Shown: positions 12,481-26,420 of the stretch, piece after piece
Layout of the letters: every line of letters begins with the position of its first letter
How positions within the stretch are numbered: position 1 is the first letter of the stretch
DNA from: Campylorhamphus procurvoides
Taxonomy: Eukaryota > Chordata > Aves > Passeriformes > Dendrocolaptidae
DNA length: 64,000 nucleotides
Assembly (NCBI GenBank): GCA_013396655.1
Contig: WBMV01000127.1
Coordinates: 1,889-65,888, forward strand
Reading direction: 5' to 3'
Position numbers and translations under genes: made by a program
Notes under the pieces: generated by a model
What the model was told of the DNA's origin: nothing
What the model saw: only the letters and a program-made list of their open reading frames with translations
Databases searched by the model: none

Positions 12481-15400
12481 GAATGTTGATTTGCATTTTG
12501 CACATCTCAATCCCTCCCACCACAGAGATGCCTTGTGATGCTCCTGGTAAAACCCATGTGTTGTTGGGCTATTTTCTGGGATGCTGAGCCCGTGGAAGCT
12601 GCACTGGTTCATCCTTCTGTAAGAACCAGTGCTGGGTCTTTCATGTCCCTTAGTGCCCCAGAGCAATCCCTGTCCTGGGAGCCCCGTGGACCTCTTTTTG
12701 TCTGCTCCACACCTTTTGATCCAGCCAATGCAGACAAATCCTTTATAGAGAACACTTTGATTCACACAGATCCTCAGAGCCATAATGTGCTTGTCAAGAA
12801 AGTCCCTCAGACATAAGAAACAAAAATACAACATGAACTTAAGCAAGAAAGAATCCAGAAGCACATTGGGTTGCTTTGTAGGAAAAGCTGTGTCTGTGAG
12901 GACTGGAAGATAAAGGCCACAAGAATGACTTAGTTGCCAGACACTATCTTTTTATCTCAATATAGTATCTTTCTTGACATATCTTCTTTAACAGATAAGA
13001 CAGTAAAAAGAACTGAGACCCTTCTATCCAACTGATATCCTACCCTGGAGAGGTGTTGAAGCCCTGAGTGCAGCAGCAATAGATCTGCAGGCACAGAAAG
13101 TGGCTCTCAGTAGACCTGTCAAGTGAGCAGAGCTGTTCAGTGCCAGGGAGGAAACACTCCAAGTGGGAAGACAGACACAACTTTTACAGCTAAATAAAAG
13201 TTTGGGATATATTGCTGCTTTCAAAGCACCATTAAAAGTGTATTCCTTCCCATGGTAGGAACCGACAGGAATTGTTTGTAGGGACAATGAATTTTCTCCC
13301 CACCCATTAGTCTGGCCATCTCATTACAGTAGAGACAAATTATCATTCTTGCTCATATAACATGTGGGGTTTAGGTATTGATAGTTTTAAATCTGCAGTT
13401 TAGCAAAGAGTAACATTCATTACAACTATTACTTGTGAATGTACAAAGCACTCTCAGGCTTCCCCATCTCTCAGTGTGTAGTTAGTACATGCTACAACCA
13501 GATTAATTGTGTGTCTAGCAGAAGTTACAAGTATAATTGCATTGGTTTCCTCAGAACATTTTGATTTACCATTTGAGTCACTTAAGGACAAAATTATGAC
13601 TGTTTTCTTTTTAAATAAAAAGAAAGCAACAAGATAATTTTATTAAACTCATTAATATCTTCTAATTCTTGCATTTTTTATTCTTTATTATTTTTTTCTT
13701 CTGAAAAGACTAAATAAAGCCTTTAAAGATGCTCCTGCTTCTCCCAGTGACAAGCAAAAATCTAAAAAGTAAATGTTCAAAATGCAAAGCACAGTTCACA
13801 GAGTAAATGAACTTTCTCTAACAAGGCAACATTTCTGACAATTTTTCTCCAGTTGCAGCCAGATATGATTGGAGGAACCTCAAAATGCCACAATTCTCCC
13901 AACAGAGCAGGATTATGGGTCCAGCAAGACCATGCAAGGAGTGAGCAAGGTTAAGCTACCTGGCAGTTCATGGAAAACTCTCCTCAGTCCCCAGAGGGAG
14001 AATTAATTTAAATGCCCAGCTATAAATTATGTCTGTGCAATTGCCTTATCTCACTAGAAATTCCAAAGTCAGACCAGCTGTATGAAGCCGAATTTCCATG
14101 GGGTGATTGGAAACACAAAATTAATGTTCAGAGTGGGGTAAGACAAAAGCAAGAGGGAACTGCAGGTACACTCAGCAATGCTGGAACTTGTTAAGATCCT
14201 TTTTAAAGCGTGCCTAAGCTTAAAATAGACTTCTCATCCCAAATTTTACAAGTACACTGTTCTAAACAGCATCCAACAAATCTCTCTAATAATTTCCACA
14301 AAATCCTGTTCAAAATGCCATCAGGGAAACCTTTGGTAGTGCCACCACACACAATATCACGACCATATTTTGCAAGCTTTGTATTCTCTGGTTTGTGTCT
14401 CATTTACAATGACTGGGTTCCAAAGGCAGGCCAGGAAATGCTGCTGTGCCTCTCCCAGATGCACGGGAGCTGGATCCCTGCACAACTGCATGATCGCTCT
14501 TAGGTCTCAGTGCTAGCTGCTCTCCTAATGAGCCGGGAGAAAATCATTAAAAAGTAATTGTGTGCAGGTTTTACAGATAAGTCTCCGCTCGGGGACGAGG
14601 CGATCCTGACAGGCTGTAATATTTCTGAGATGATACACTCCTCCCTTCTTGTTTAATGAGCTATGGGGTTTTAAGCTAGGAGTTTTGGTGAGAGGCAGGA
14701 TGAATGCACGAGGGGCTGATGTGTATGTTAGTCATGGCTGGATTTTTTAGGCAACAGAAAGATGCAAACAAAATCCAGCTCTGCATCTCCCCAAAAGGTC
14801 TATGTTACTGTTTCCTCTGGTAATTCTCACTCACAGTGCCCAAATCTGAATGGCTTTCCAATGATAAGCTGTATTTGCTACTGCCCTGTAGTGTAAGTGA
14901 AAACACACAGAACCAGCACTTGAGTTACACAGCAAAACTGGAGGAGAATCTATTTCTAGTTCGTAAAATCATTCAGAAAATTGTTGCAGCAGAGAAGTTT
15001 TCGTGCACTAAAGGTGGAATCAAATACAAATACAAGTTCCTGTCTCAGAAAGAAAAAGGAAGTAACAAGTAGCAATTCCTTCTGGGAATTCAGATATTCT
15101 TAGCAGACTACATTCACCATTGAACACAGTCCATCTGAAAATCACTTTGTAAGAGTACCTATGAAAGGAGGAAAAAAACCCCATGTAAACCAAAACACAT
15201 TGAGGAAAACCATGAAGTCCATAAGATAATTTAGCATTTAGGAGGACCTGTTCTGCTTTTCACCTCACAGGCATGCATTCCTTCACAAAAGCATCCTGCC
15301 CTGCTCCACTCTCACCACATTTCCAAGTTTCCAGCATCCAGTGCATTGCATCTCCTCCATTCCTCAGCTTTGCCTGTCATGAGCAGACACCCAGCAAAAA

Positions 15401-16231
15401 AAGGGGTGAGTTGGGAAAGAGCAAAGTTGAAGAGGCTTTGATTTATCACTTCACTGTACAGCACTACTTTCCCAGTTGTCATATCAGGTTTCACCATCTC
15501 AAACAACAAACAGCATTGCAAAGATCTGAGCAAAGATATTTTCAGGCATGTTTGGTCAGCTGACTGGGATTTGTTCTCCAGATATTGATGCATCCCCCAA
15601 AATGCAGACACAAAATAAACTTATCCTGACTAACTTCCTCATGGGAAGTATATTTTGTGCAATGCTTTTTTGCATGTTAAAGGTCCAGAATTTAATTTTA
15701 GCATTTGATCAGAACAACTCCCTTTTCTAACACACCAAAAGAAGAGTTTTTGCTTAACAGGGAAGATGGAAAAGTTCTACTCTGTCTGATGGTCTTTATC
15801 TACCATTTTTCAACTCTAATTTGGGGCTGGAGGGAGAGAGACACAGTCAGCACTACCCCAAACCTTAGGGACCATTCAGGGGTTTAGGTTTGCAATGGTT
15901 CCATGGGTAGCTGTGTCATTTCAGGGAAACCTCTTAAAACAGGAGTATAAAAAGGTGCAGTTATAGAAATGTGCATCCTATTAATTGACACAGTTTTTAT
16001 GTTATAGATATCCACACACATATTCTGGTACTCCCTTAACTTCTCAGGTGAAAGGACTCAAGTTACACTGAACACTGTTCATGATAAAAGATTTAAAATT
16101 ACGTTTTTTTTTGAGAAGGGAGAAATTCTCTCACATCATCAGGCCCATTTAACTTGCCCAAGTGCTGCTTGTTCTGTCTCACACACTGTCTCTCATCTTC
16201 TCTCTTCCCTCCCCATGTTTTCCCAGACATT

Positions 16232-16232
<1 letters not shown>
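12481..16232. other. Gene-free stretch between CR1 and the ATA microsatellite
   Basis: No gene is recognisable. Overlapping open frames at 12466-12864 (minus, 132 codons) and 12535-12816 (plus, 93 codons) cover the same GC-richer DNA and look like chance. A cluster of CpGs at 14586-14602 sits in a regulatory-looking block at about 14525-14690. The rest is AT-rich unique sequence. Confidence 0.5.
14525..14690. promoter_or_regulatory. Candidate cis-regulatory block with a CpG cluster
   Basis: Four CpGs fall within 17 bases (14586-14602), in a window where CpG is otherwise scarce, next to a GATA-like CAGATAAG word (14574-14581) and TAAT/ATTA words. No repeat is recognisable and there is no long open frame. 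CpG retention in CpG-depleted DNA can reflect selection or germline hypomethylation. Function is inferred from composition only, and no conservation data are available to me. Confidence 0.2.

Positions 16233-16270
<38 letters not shown>
16233..16270. repeat. ATA trinucleotide microsatellite
   Basis: Thirty-eight bases of uninterrupted ATA/TAA repeat, about 12.7 perfect units, the longest perfect microsatellite in the window. It is likely to be length-polymorphic between individuals. The poly-asparagine and poly-isoleucine open frames across it are composition artefacts. Confidence 0.97.
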
Positions 16271-16271
<1 letters not shown>

Positions 16272-19200
16272 GGATTTTTGCTGTTCAGTGCCTTTCTCCT
16301 GTGTTTCCACCTCTCCTCACCACCAATTTCTGTTACATTACCAAGTGCTCTGGCCAGACCCTGATGCTGCCTCTTCACAGGGGTTCTTCTCTGAAATCTT
16401 CATCTTAGTGCTGGAATATCAAACCAAACCCAAGGGATTTTCTCATTTTCCCCCTAAGATAAGTTGATATATCAAACAAGAGGTGATGTTAAAATAACAT
16501 TGTTACTCATGACAAGACTCCTACTGGAATAATGACCAAAGTCTGAAAGAACTGATTGTTTTTATCATGCTATCTGAGCCTAAAGCTGGAGGAGACTCCT
16601 CAATTCCCTGCAGCATCTCAGGGTGTGGATTTGATTTCCCTACCAAATACAACAGCACAGTCGAAGACATTTCTCCTGGTACCAGATCTACACGTCTCTC
16701 ACACTCCAGTGCAGCTCTACTAGAAAGGTATTTTATTAAAACAGCATTTCTCCAAACGATGCTGTTAAAGTGCATAAAGCAATTAGTTCAACCTCATTAG
16801 CTGTACAAGCTTTTTCTCAGTTTCAGGTGACACCTACATCCCTGCAACTTTCACCACCAAGTGGATGGGATAAATGTCATTTATACAGACCTTTTAAAAG
16901 CATTTATCCCCTTTTGAGTTCATGGCAGTACTTTATTGCCTTTTTTCCTTCTACAACTCTGAGTTGTGCCACTCCATGGAATAATATATCCCTCTGAAAG
17001 GACTGACTAGAGAAGTCACAGCACAAAACCTTTAGAGAACCTCAATTCCACCTGGATGGATGTTTTCAGCTTCTACACTGCCAAATCAAATTTAAAGAAG
17101 CAGCTTCCCTCTCTCTGCTTCCTAAAGATGTAGATAAATCCTCATGGAATTGAACTTATATTTGGAATTTTGATGTTCAAATAATTTTTTTCAAAAGGCA
17201 TAAACAAGCACTAGACTGACAGAAAGTAGGAGAAAGATAGAATTAGCATTAATTAAGTGGAATAAAGAAAAAGAAGTAACATTTATTATAGGAAATGGCT
17301 TCTATGGCTCTTCATCTATGTCATACAAGGGCAATTATTGGTAAAAGAAGTGGAAAAAACCCTCTAAAATGGTCTGTCTTAATAGAAAATATGTTGCATA
17401 ATGAGAGCTGTTTTCTTTTTTGTTTCTGTGAGCTGGGATTTTTTTGGTTACAAGTATAACACTATTCTTTGCTTTTGCAATCTGACTGAGTCTTGAGTAG
17501 CAGAGACATAATTATTGTCTATGGGTTTTAACTGGTGCCAAGTAGTGCCTTTTTATTCCTCATTTCAACCCCATCTTTGTTCCACAGCCCATCTTCCATA
17601 TTTTTTAAAAGAAGAAATGATGTTGAAAGTGACTTTATTAAAGTTGTTCTGGTACATGTTCAGTTTTGCCTCCACTGTAAAGCATAAACACTCAGCTGGA
17701 GTGAAACTGGGGCAGACTGGGAAGTCAGGAAAAGTGTTGGCACCTTGCACAGTAAAACAGGGCAAAACCAGTGAATCTGAGGAAAAAAATAGAGGTTTGG
17801 CAAAGTCCTCAATGATTCCAAGTTCATTCCTGATCTCATACACACAACTTTTAGGCTGCCACAATGTTTTGGGATTACACCCCCAGATGTTCTGTAAGAA
17901 CACGTGTGGTCTCTCCAAGAGCTCTATCCTAAATTCAGCTGTAGAAAAGATCAGTTAATCCCACTGTGTCTATTTTTAATGGCTGTAATATAAAATTCTG
18001 TGTTTTTTACTGGAATAAGTATCGACCTGAATTGATTCACTGGTGTTTCAGTTGGGAGAATTCATAATCATTTTTTTTGGCAAGGTCACAAAAGCGGTTT
18101 ATTTCAGTGTTTGGCTCTGACCCCTCCCTTCACTGAATAAGTCATGGAGAATGGTCTCAGACTGGGACACTTCTTGGGAGATGGGAACCCAAAGGAGGTT
18201 TAATACCTGCAGCATTTGATTCTCCTCCACTTCTACCTCAGCAATGCTGAAAGAGCTCATGGTTACAATTGATACTGAAGGGCTTATTTTCACTAATTAA
18301 CTGCTGTTGGAACTAATATGCCATGTCCACCCCTTCAAATAATGTTACTATATTGTCACACTGCTGGGTTTAAAGCTAAAGGGTTAAACTAGGACTACTG
18401 CAAAAGCACTGAGAAATAGAGGATAAAAGGCCTGGTGGGACCACGGGAGAGAAGTCATCTGGAGCTCACAGCTTGAGAAACTGCTCAGCAAAGTGGAGGG
18501 AATAGAAGTTTCCAAAGGTGATGCTGCTGGTTCTGGATGTCTGGGGGAAATGGAACATCTGGAAGAAGGTGCTGTGAGATTAATGTGGTTAATATCTACT
18601 GGCAGGAGTCAGTGATGATGCTGATGGACATATGGCTCACGAGAAGATGCTCCAGGAAGAGGATTTTTTCATGTTGGTTAAGCCAAACCCTTTTATTTTA
18701 AGGGTTTTATGGCTATCACAGTAATACAAAATAAAAAAGGGCCCCATTTCTGTGTCCTTATGTTCATTCCTGCCTCTAAACCCCACTGGAAAGAATGCTG
18801 GGGTTTTGTTGCTTTCATTGTTTGCAGCAGTTCCAGGGTTTGTCTCTTACATGCAAAGTACAATTCATGGAATGCTTTGCTTTTTAATACTTTGCTTTCC
18901 GGTAGATATGGGTGAATAAGCTGGTTTGGACAAATTAAAATAGAATTGAGTGCATGGGACAGACCTCAGCTACAATAACCTCAGACTTCTGGTAGTTCAG
19001 GCAATATTGGGAAGTGTATGTTAATATATACATTACATTATATACATTGCTAGCTGCCTGTACAGAATTCCCATGCAACATTAAGTACACACAAAATCTG
19101 ATTGTTTTTTTCCTTTTTTAAAGCACTGTTTGCCACCACAGCTGTAGAATGTCATCCAGCTACCTGTGAGCAGGACCAATGGGTTTGCCATGCAGCAGGA

Positions 19201-22200
19201 CTCCTGGTTCAGGAAGAGAACCTCCTCACAAAAGGCATCAGCTTTGAATTCAGAATACCAGAAAATCATCCCTGATGGCCCTCATTGAGCTATCCCACTG
19301 GCCTTTATTTTAAAAACTTCATTTTATTTAAGGACTCTTCCTTCCCTCTTCTTTTGTTTAGTGTCCTTGTCAGACTTGCTGTCACCTACTAGATTAAATC
19401 CCTCCAAGCATCCCTTATTGTGCTGGGGGAAAATAAACCACTTCTTGGGCTGCTTCATATTCACAGAAAACAAATGCTGCAATATCACCCCTCAGTGAAA
19501 TGGAATATACATCTTAGACCCCTGACACTTGCTCGGCTTGGTTTAAAAGCTTCTTTATTCCAAACATATTTCCCCAGTGTTTTTAAAGAAACAACTGCTT
19601 GGCTACTTAGGATCTCACAAGAAGTGTCACATCTTTTGCCAAGGAAACGATTAGTGCCTCGCAAAGACAAATGATAGGGATCTGAGGCAAATCCAAGGCA
19701 AAATGCCAAATGGAACCCAGAGAAGCTGGGAATCAGCAATACGCTGACATCCAGAAATAATTAGAGGGATTTATTTGCTTTAGAACAAGCAAACAGCTCC
19801 GCAGTGATGTATGATACATTTAATTATTTCCTAAAGCTGCTGCTCCACAGGAACCAAATTAAAAACATTGCCACCTTTGGCCTTGTGCAGCAGCTCTAAA
19901 AAGGGGCACAGACTGACATCTAACTTCTCCTTGTTGTTGCAAGGGCTACAGTGATTTTTCCAAAGATGAGCCAAGCTGATTCCTCTCTGTAACCTTAAGT
20001 TATCAATCAAAAACCACTCCATTAGTAATAATTATTGTTCCTTGTTTCACCAGGGAGATAAAATGTTACTCTTGTTATCTGATTATATGTAAATTTGTTT
20101 TATTTATCTGGCATTTTATACGTAATTTTTAATTATCTGACTCTGTGAGGTTGGGCTTCGTGCCTACCTTATTTCTGTATTGTAAAGCTTTTTATTGGAC
20201 TCTGCATTAATACTTTAACATCTTAATAAACTGATTAAAATCTCTCTGCTTTATTCTGTAGATGAGTCGTGCATAGCAGTTGATTACAAGTGTTAAATGA
20301 AGCATCTCATGTGAATTTACAGTCACGTGCCATCTCATTTTCATCACTTCTCAAGGTATGTAAAATTATCATTTAACGAGGAGTATTAACACAGCAGTAT
20401 CCAAACACATCATTATCTTTTGTTCATAGCTGGGAATGGAAACGAATAGCTTTTAATTTGTATAAAATCCATTTTTTTCCCTTTAATATTTGATTATTTT
20501 GTTTCCTCACTGCAGTATGAGCAGGCATCTCTAGGACTATGGTATAGGACCAACTCTGAGGCTGAGCTCTTAGAGTGCAAGACAGGAAAAGGTTCAAAGG
20601 CCACAGTGAATTTCGAGGAGATTTTGCCTTAAGCTGTGTTGCTGTGCTAATGAAGACAGTGTGGTGAGAACTGCAGATGTTTGCAATACAACTTAACTAA
20701 CATTTTGGTTTTAATTATATCACCTGCAACATAAACAGCCCTATAAAAGGAACCTCTCAAAACTCGTAGGATGCTTTGAAGGAAGGGTTTATTTGTTGAT
20801 TTATGGGATTAATAATTGGGATGCTTTTCCTTATTTGACCATCTTGTTTGCCTCAAATGCTATGGGACCTGTACATAATTCTTCTCTGCTTTGAGAAATA
20901 AAAGGTAAGAGAAAGCAGCTTGGATGGTCTTAATATGTTAAGTGAAATGTGTTACAGCCTGGAAGTTTGAAAGAGTAATTCCATTGGAGAAATAGAAAAG
21001 GGTTAATGCAGAAATTATAATTTGCTATATTCTGTGGGCTCTGACAGAGACTTGCTGGTAAATCAGAAAGGAAGCCATTTATGTTCAGGTTTGCTTCTTG
21101 AAAACAAGAATTAAATCTTCCCTGTAAAATCTTTAGGATTAACAACAAAAAGCATCAAATTGTTGCATAGTTTCAAGAGCCTGAGTTGCAGTAACACAAA
21201 GCAATATGAAAAGCATCTTATTGTTTTCTTAAACACAATTCCATAGCATGTTTTTGTCTGGCATTGATCACAGGGGTCAGGTAGGACTCTCTGTTAGAAA
21301 TATGTATGGTTTTCTTTCATGACCTGTTTTGGGGATTTTTATCCTTAGAAAGATAAGCTAAAGCAAAAGTACAGCTGATTCTTTTTGCACATGTGACTGT
21401 TAAGAGGATGTATGGATGTAGCAACATGTTTTGCCTATGCAGCATTTTCAAACATCAAATGGCTGGGATGTAACTTGAGGGTATAATTTGGTGATAGAGA
21501 TACAAAATGAGTGTGCAGACTGAATATGAAGGCCTGACAGGTAAAAAAAAATGAAACTGAGAAAAATTAATGTAAAATAAACATATAAATGTTAATTCTG
21601 TACAGTATTTTGACAAATAGAAAATATTACTAAACTATTAGCTGATATTCCAAGACTAAGCTCTTGCCTTAGCAGGAAATCAAGACTACAAACTTGCACC
21701 CAAGCTTTGCACCTTTGGTTTCATCAAGCAAACAGAGATGTCAGGGGATATTCTAAATTAACTATCACCCTCTTCTCTCCCTTCTATCCCCAGAGTAAAT
21801 TGCTGAGAAGTCTTTTTACTGCTCTTCTCAAATGCTTTAAAAAGTAGAAGGGAGCATAGATGTAAAAACTATTTTAAATTAAAACTCCTTAGGAATAAAA
21901 AAAGCACTTTTCAGAACAGCTGTTCACTTGGTGTGAAATGATACTGTGAAAGAGCCCCACAGGTACAGACTGGGGAAGGGGAAAATTAACAGCACTTCAA
22001 ATAATGAAGAAACAGAAGGTCACTGCCTAAGTTATATGATTGATTTTTATTTTTTTCCATGGTCTAAAGGCTCCTTGACTCAGGGTTTGAGAGCTGGCCA
22101 CTTTCACAGCTGCATGGTATGATAGCCCAGAGGGTGTTCACTTCTAAGCACTGAAATTTGGTTTTCTGGGAACTGAGAGCCTTCTTTCATGGACACAAAC

Positions 22201-25200
22201 CATTCAGAAACATCTGTGGGGGCTTTAGAGTGAGCAGAGCTGTTTGTACAGACACAGCTGTAATGTCACTTATTAGCAGCATCAATTAGTGTGACAGAAT
22301 TTGACCTCTGAGTCCTGCAGCAAACAATCCCAGGGCATTAGCCCAGTTTGTTTAGCTCACAGGGTAGATCTTGTGATCCTGGAAAATGGCATGTTCAAAC
22401 ACCAGTTTTGCTTACCTGGGTGCAACACTTTGTGCAAATGACTTAGAGGGGAGGGAACATTTGTGCTTTCTCCACTAATGCCTCAACCCTCTCGTATTTG
22501 CAGAGCTCAGAGGTTTGGCAGCAGGCCTGCAATATGCTAAGGCTTGCTGATCTTTTTACTTATGATTTTTTTTAGATCAGCATAATTCTGAACTGTTCTC
22601 TGCAATGTCCCTGTTAGAGTGCGATTTGGCCAAGAGGAACCCTGTGCTCTGGGTCAGGCAGGTGTCAAAGGGCACTTGCCAGCTGGCACCAATAGAAATT
22701 GCTACATGCAACAGAAAGAGGATTTTTATTTTCTTCTAATGTTCTGCTTACTTGAGAATTAGAGATCTGGGTTGTTTTTTTATCCTGTTCAACAGCTTCT
22801 AGTCAGGACATGGGACTAAGTTTTGTAATCTGCTCTCTCAGTTAAGAAGCAGCTTTTCTTTAGGGCTAGAGGTGGATTTTCTCCTTGGGTCAGATGGGAC
22901 TGCAAAGGATGCTGTTCCTGGAGTTCTCTCCAATGGGTTCTCTGAGAAGAGATGGAAAAGTGGTGTGTATTTTGCAACTTCCTTCTGGTTAATATCAGAT
23001 AAACTACGGCAGATGTCTTTTAAATCCCTTGATCTTTGTCCCAGGAGTGAAGAACTATTGAAAAAAGGTTTAATGGAGGTATTCTTGACTTACATGGGAG
23101 AACTGGGACTTGGAAATATTACTTTGAACATCTCATCATAAATAAATTGCTGAATTTGCAAAGGAAACTCTGAATATGGACTTGCAAAACAAAATTAAAT
23201 CCTCTTCTCAGTTCCTTCTGATATTTTTGATGCATATGGAGTGTTTGATACTTGAGAGTTTTTATTTTAGAAGTTGATTGAGTTTATCAGCTTATCAAGT
23301 TGGCTATGAATTCATGGTAGGAATTAAATAGTGAAATGGTTAAACAGCAACTCTCTAGGGTGATAGGCTGCTTATTTTTGCTTCTAGATAAAACCCTCCA
23401 AATTTGGTATCCTTTGCTTAGTTCCCTATTACCCACAACACTTAAAATAGCACCCCAAGCTCCTTTAAGTCTAAACCAAGCAGAACTGTAGCTATTCCTC
23501 TCCATGTCTCCCTGTTGCACATTCTGTGTGGTGAATGAAGAGCTGTATCAGAGCACCACAGAAACCTTCAGCCTGAAATGGCAAAAGTGAGAGTAAACAG
23601 TAAAATACTAGCAGGGCATCATTCAGGTTTTTAGAGCAGGGTTAAATAAACCAAACCCTCAATTCTGATGTTCTCATTTGCCTGAATTGCACATGCCACG
23701 GGGCTGAAAGGTGTGAGAAGTGTTGTGTTGCCGTGATTTCTCATCCTGATGGTTGCCCTGGTTCCCTGTCAGCCTACACCTTCATTGCCACTTGCATTTT
23801 TAGTTCTTGTGATGGAGTGCTAAGGAGAAGCGCTGGCAGTCTGTGAGGTGGAACCCAGTTTTCTGTCTCTGCCCTCACCTGGTTCTTCACTTCCCAGTGC
23901 CTGTTGAGGTGTTTCCATTGTTGGCTCCTGTCTGTGTGGCTCCAGAAAGGCAAGGAAAAAAGGCAGAAAGAGGGTGCAAATCTTGTTATCTGGAGGAATC
24001 TCCTTCTGCTTTTTCCTGTATCCCCACTTAATGAATGAGAACCTCGTAGTTCTTTGAGAATATCCAACACAGGTACTAAAGGTTGCATTGAATGAGGTGT
24101 GAATCACAGCAATTGTGATGAGGAAAAAGGCAAAGAATTAGCCCTGACACTCAACAAACTCACACCAGTAATAAACCCTCTCTGTGAGCCGAGTTTATTT
24201 TGCCATGTTAACTCAAATAGCAAAACTGAGATTGGGTTACGAGCCCCAGTGCAAAATTGAATTCCCAGGCAGGCCACTGTCCCCTCCTGTGACACACAAT
24301 ACAAAGAGGAGTCGAGTCCAACACCGTGAAAGGCAAAATACAGAAGTGTGTGCAGGTAAACACAGAAACAAATCAAAGCTTTAACAGCTGGAGGTGTGGA
24401 AATGGGAAACAGAGGGACAGGGAAAGGGAGCAGCACTTGACACCACTGAACTAGCTCAAGTGAGTGAAGACTGGAATACATCCTCCTCCTCTGAGTGAAA
24501 AATGATATATATTCTTTCTCCAAAAGGTGTGTATAAATCCTGTTAATAATTTCCCTGCAGTCTCTGCTCCAGACACAGGGAGACATTGAAGAGATCTACT
24601 GTATTTCTAGGAGGGTGACTCCAAAAGACAGCATCTCCCCTCTTATTTTGTCCCTTCAGCTCATGTAGTATAAATAGATTTGTCAAAGTTGTCTAAAAAG
24701 AGAGCAAACATATTTCTTACAGTGAAGAAACAGCAAAAACAGCAGTTTTGTTTTGCTACTGTTGATTTTGGGACTACACTGACCCTGGGAAATCACCCCT
24801 TGTTGAGGTTTCTCTTAAGCTGACACAGAGTTTGGCTTTGGCCTGTTGACCAAATGTGGTTGAGCCCCAGATGTGACAGGGCAGTTCCAGATGTCTCATG
24901 GGTTTTGTACTGCAAGGGAAACAAGAATAAACTAGAGAATTCCAAGATTCATAACTGGTTTGGCAAAGTTTCCTGCTCTGATTTATAGGAGTACAGTAGT
25001 ATTTTCATGAGTTAAAAAAGAAAAAAGGCAAGTTGATTGTAATCATTCTTTTATAATTGAAATTACTCCTCTAATTTCTAGCGACTTTTCTCTCTTTTTA
25101 CCTGCATCTCCTAATGCTCCAGTTGTCCCTGCATCTAATAACTAAAATTCCATGTCAGGATATTCTATGATTCTAATACAATGAATGAAAGTTGTGAACT

Positions 25201-26420
25201 TAAAGATGAAAACAAACCTAGCAGTTTCTATGTGCACAAGGTTCCTTTTTTTTTGTCAAAACCAGATTTCTACATGCAAGTTCTTAAAGATTAAATACAA
25301 ACCTCTTTAATCAAGTGCAATTGCTCTCATTGAGTCTGAATCAGTGCTGAAAAATGAACAGTCTTATCTGACCCACAAATCTGCTGCTAAATAAAATCAA
25401 TGAGAAGTGCAAAAGTCACCTGAATTATGAGCTGACCCTGCTAAAAAGGACTCAGGTGACCAGCAGCAGATTTCAATTATTGGCTCAACTCTAGAACTGG
25501 ATGCGTGCTTTACAATTAGTTATTGATTTAGCCAGCTCCCACACATCATTCTGTTGTCTCTAAACATAATGGTTTTGTCGTTCTTTAACTCCCCAGTTGT
25601 TGTACAGCTCCACTTGGTTAAACAGAAATGTTTGGGGGTTTTTCTACATGATGTATCCTCTGAGTGCCTTGTCTTGTAATCACTCAGTAAAATAACACTA
25701 GATAAAAAGGTAAGCAATCAGGGCTGTTGGAAGAGAGTTTATAAAGGCAGATAACAGGGCATGTTGAGGAAATTAAGTTCTCTTCAATTGGAACCAAAGT
25801 TTTCACTTTTTCAAAGGGATCCTTTCAATGGACAGAAATACTGAATCTTGTGAATGGTGTTCTCCAGTGAAGTCTGGGAGCAGTGCTTTCAAATGGAAAT
25901 GAAAAAAGAAGAATGGATACGTTGTGAATAATATTATTGTAGTGAATTGCATTTTTCAGGCCTTTCTGAAGCGGGCAGACAATGGTGTTTCATGCAAGAA
26001 TAAAACAAGTCACTGCACGGCACAGAACAGTTTCACTCCCATTGTTCCAAGTGCATTGTGCCTGTCCTGAGAGGTGTTTAGCACAAGAAAGGCAAACCAG
26101 AGCTGGCGTCGTACCCAGCTGAAGGGCTTGAAAGTCATTTTTCACCCACAGCTCTTGAAAGCTTTGACAAGTTTGGGCTCTGGACTAAAGGACTAATAGT
26201 AAGCAGCAAGCTAAAAATACTCCAGGGAAATGGATGAATGCTGCAAACAACTAGCAGAGGGGTTTGCTATTCCTTTTTTTCCCTCTGTTATCCTAACAAT
26301 TGCAGCTGCAATACGTGCTTGGAAAGTACTAAATGTATTCTTGATTGTACTGATTAGAGGACCTGATAGAGCAGGCTTTTCAGCAACAAGAAATCAAGCT
26401 GGAGGAAGCATGTACTGGAA
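16271..26420. other. Gene-free stretch
   Basis: About 10 kb without a recognisable gene or transposable element. Open frames reach 160 codons (24104-24586, minus) but overlap others on both strands and carry no known motif. Points of note are a TATA-like ATAAAAGG word at 18423 in a possibly repeat-derived segment, an AT-rich block with a CACGTG E-box at 20324-20329, and a CR1-tail-like 16-mer at 25162-25177. Confidence 0.5.
20131..20480. promoter_or_regulatory. Candidate conserved regulatory block
   Basis: An AT-rich, repeat-free block with a palindromic CACGTG E-box (20324-20329), several TAAT/ATTA homeodomain-type words, and TTATCTGATTA- and GATGAGTC-like words. This texture resembles vertebrate developmental enhancers. 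No single feature is decisive, and AT-rich DNA yields such words by chance. Confidence 0.15.

Noticed and set aside
16154..16408. Poly-asparagine and poly-isoleucine frames
   Set aside because: Artefacts of the ATA microsatellite.
24104..24586. 160-codon minus-strand frame
   Set aside because: No recognisable features and no supporting splice or promoter signals.
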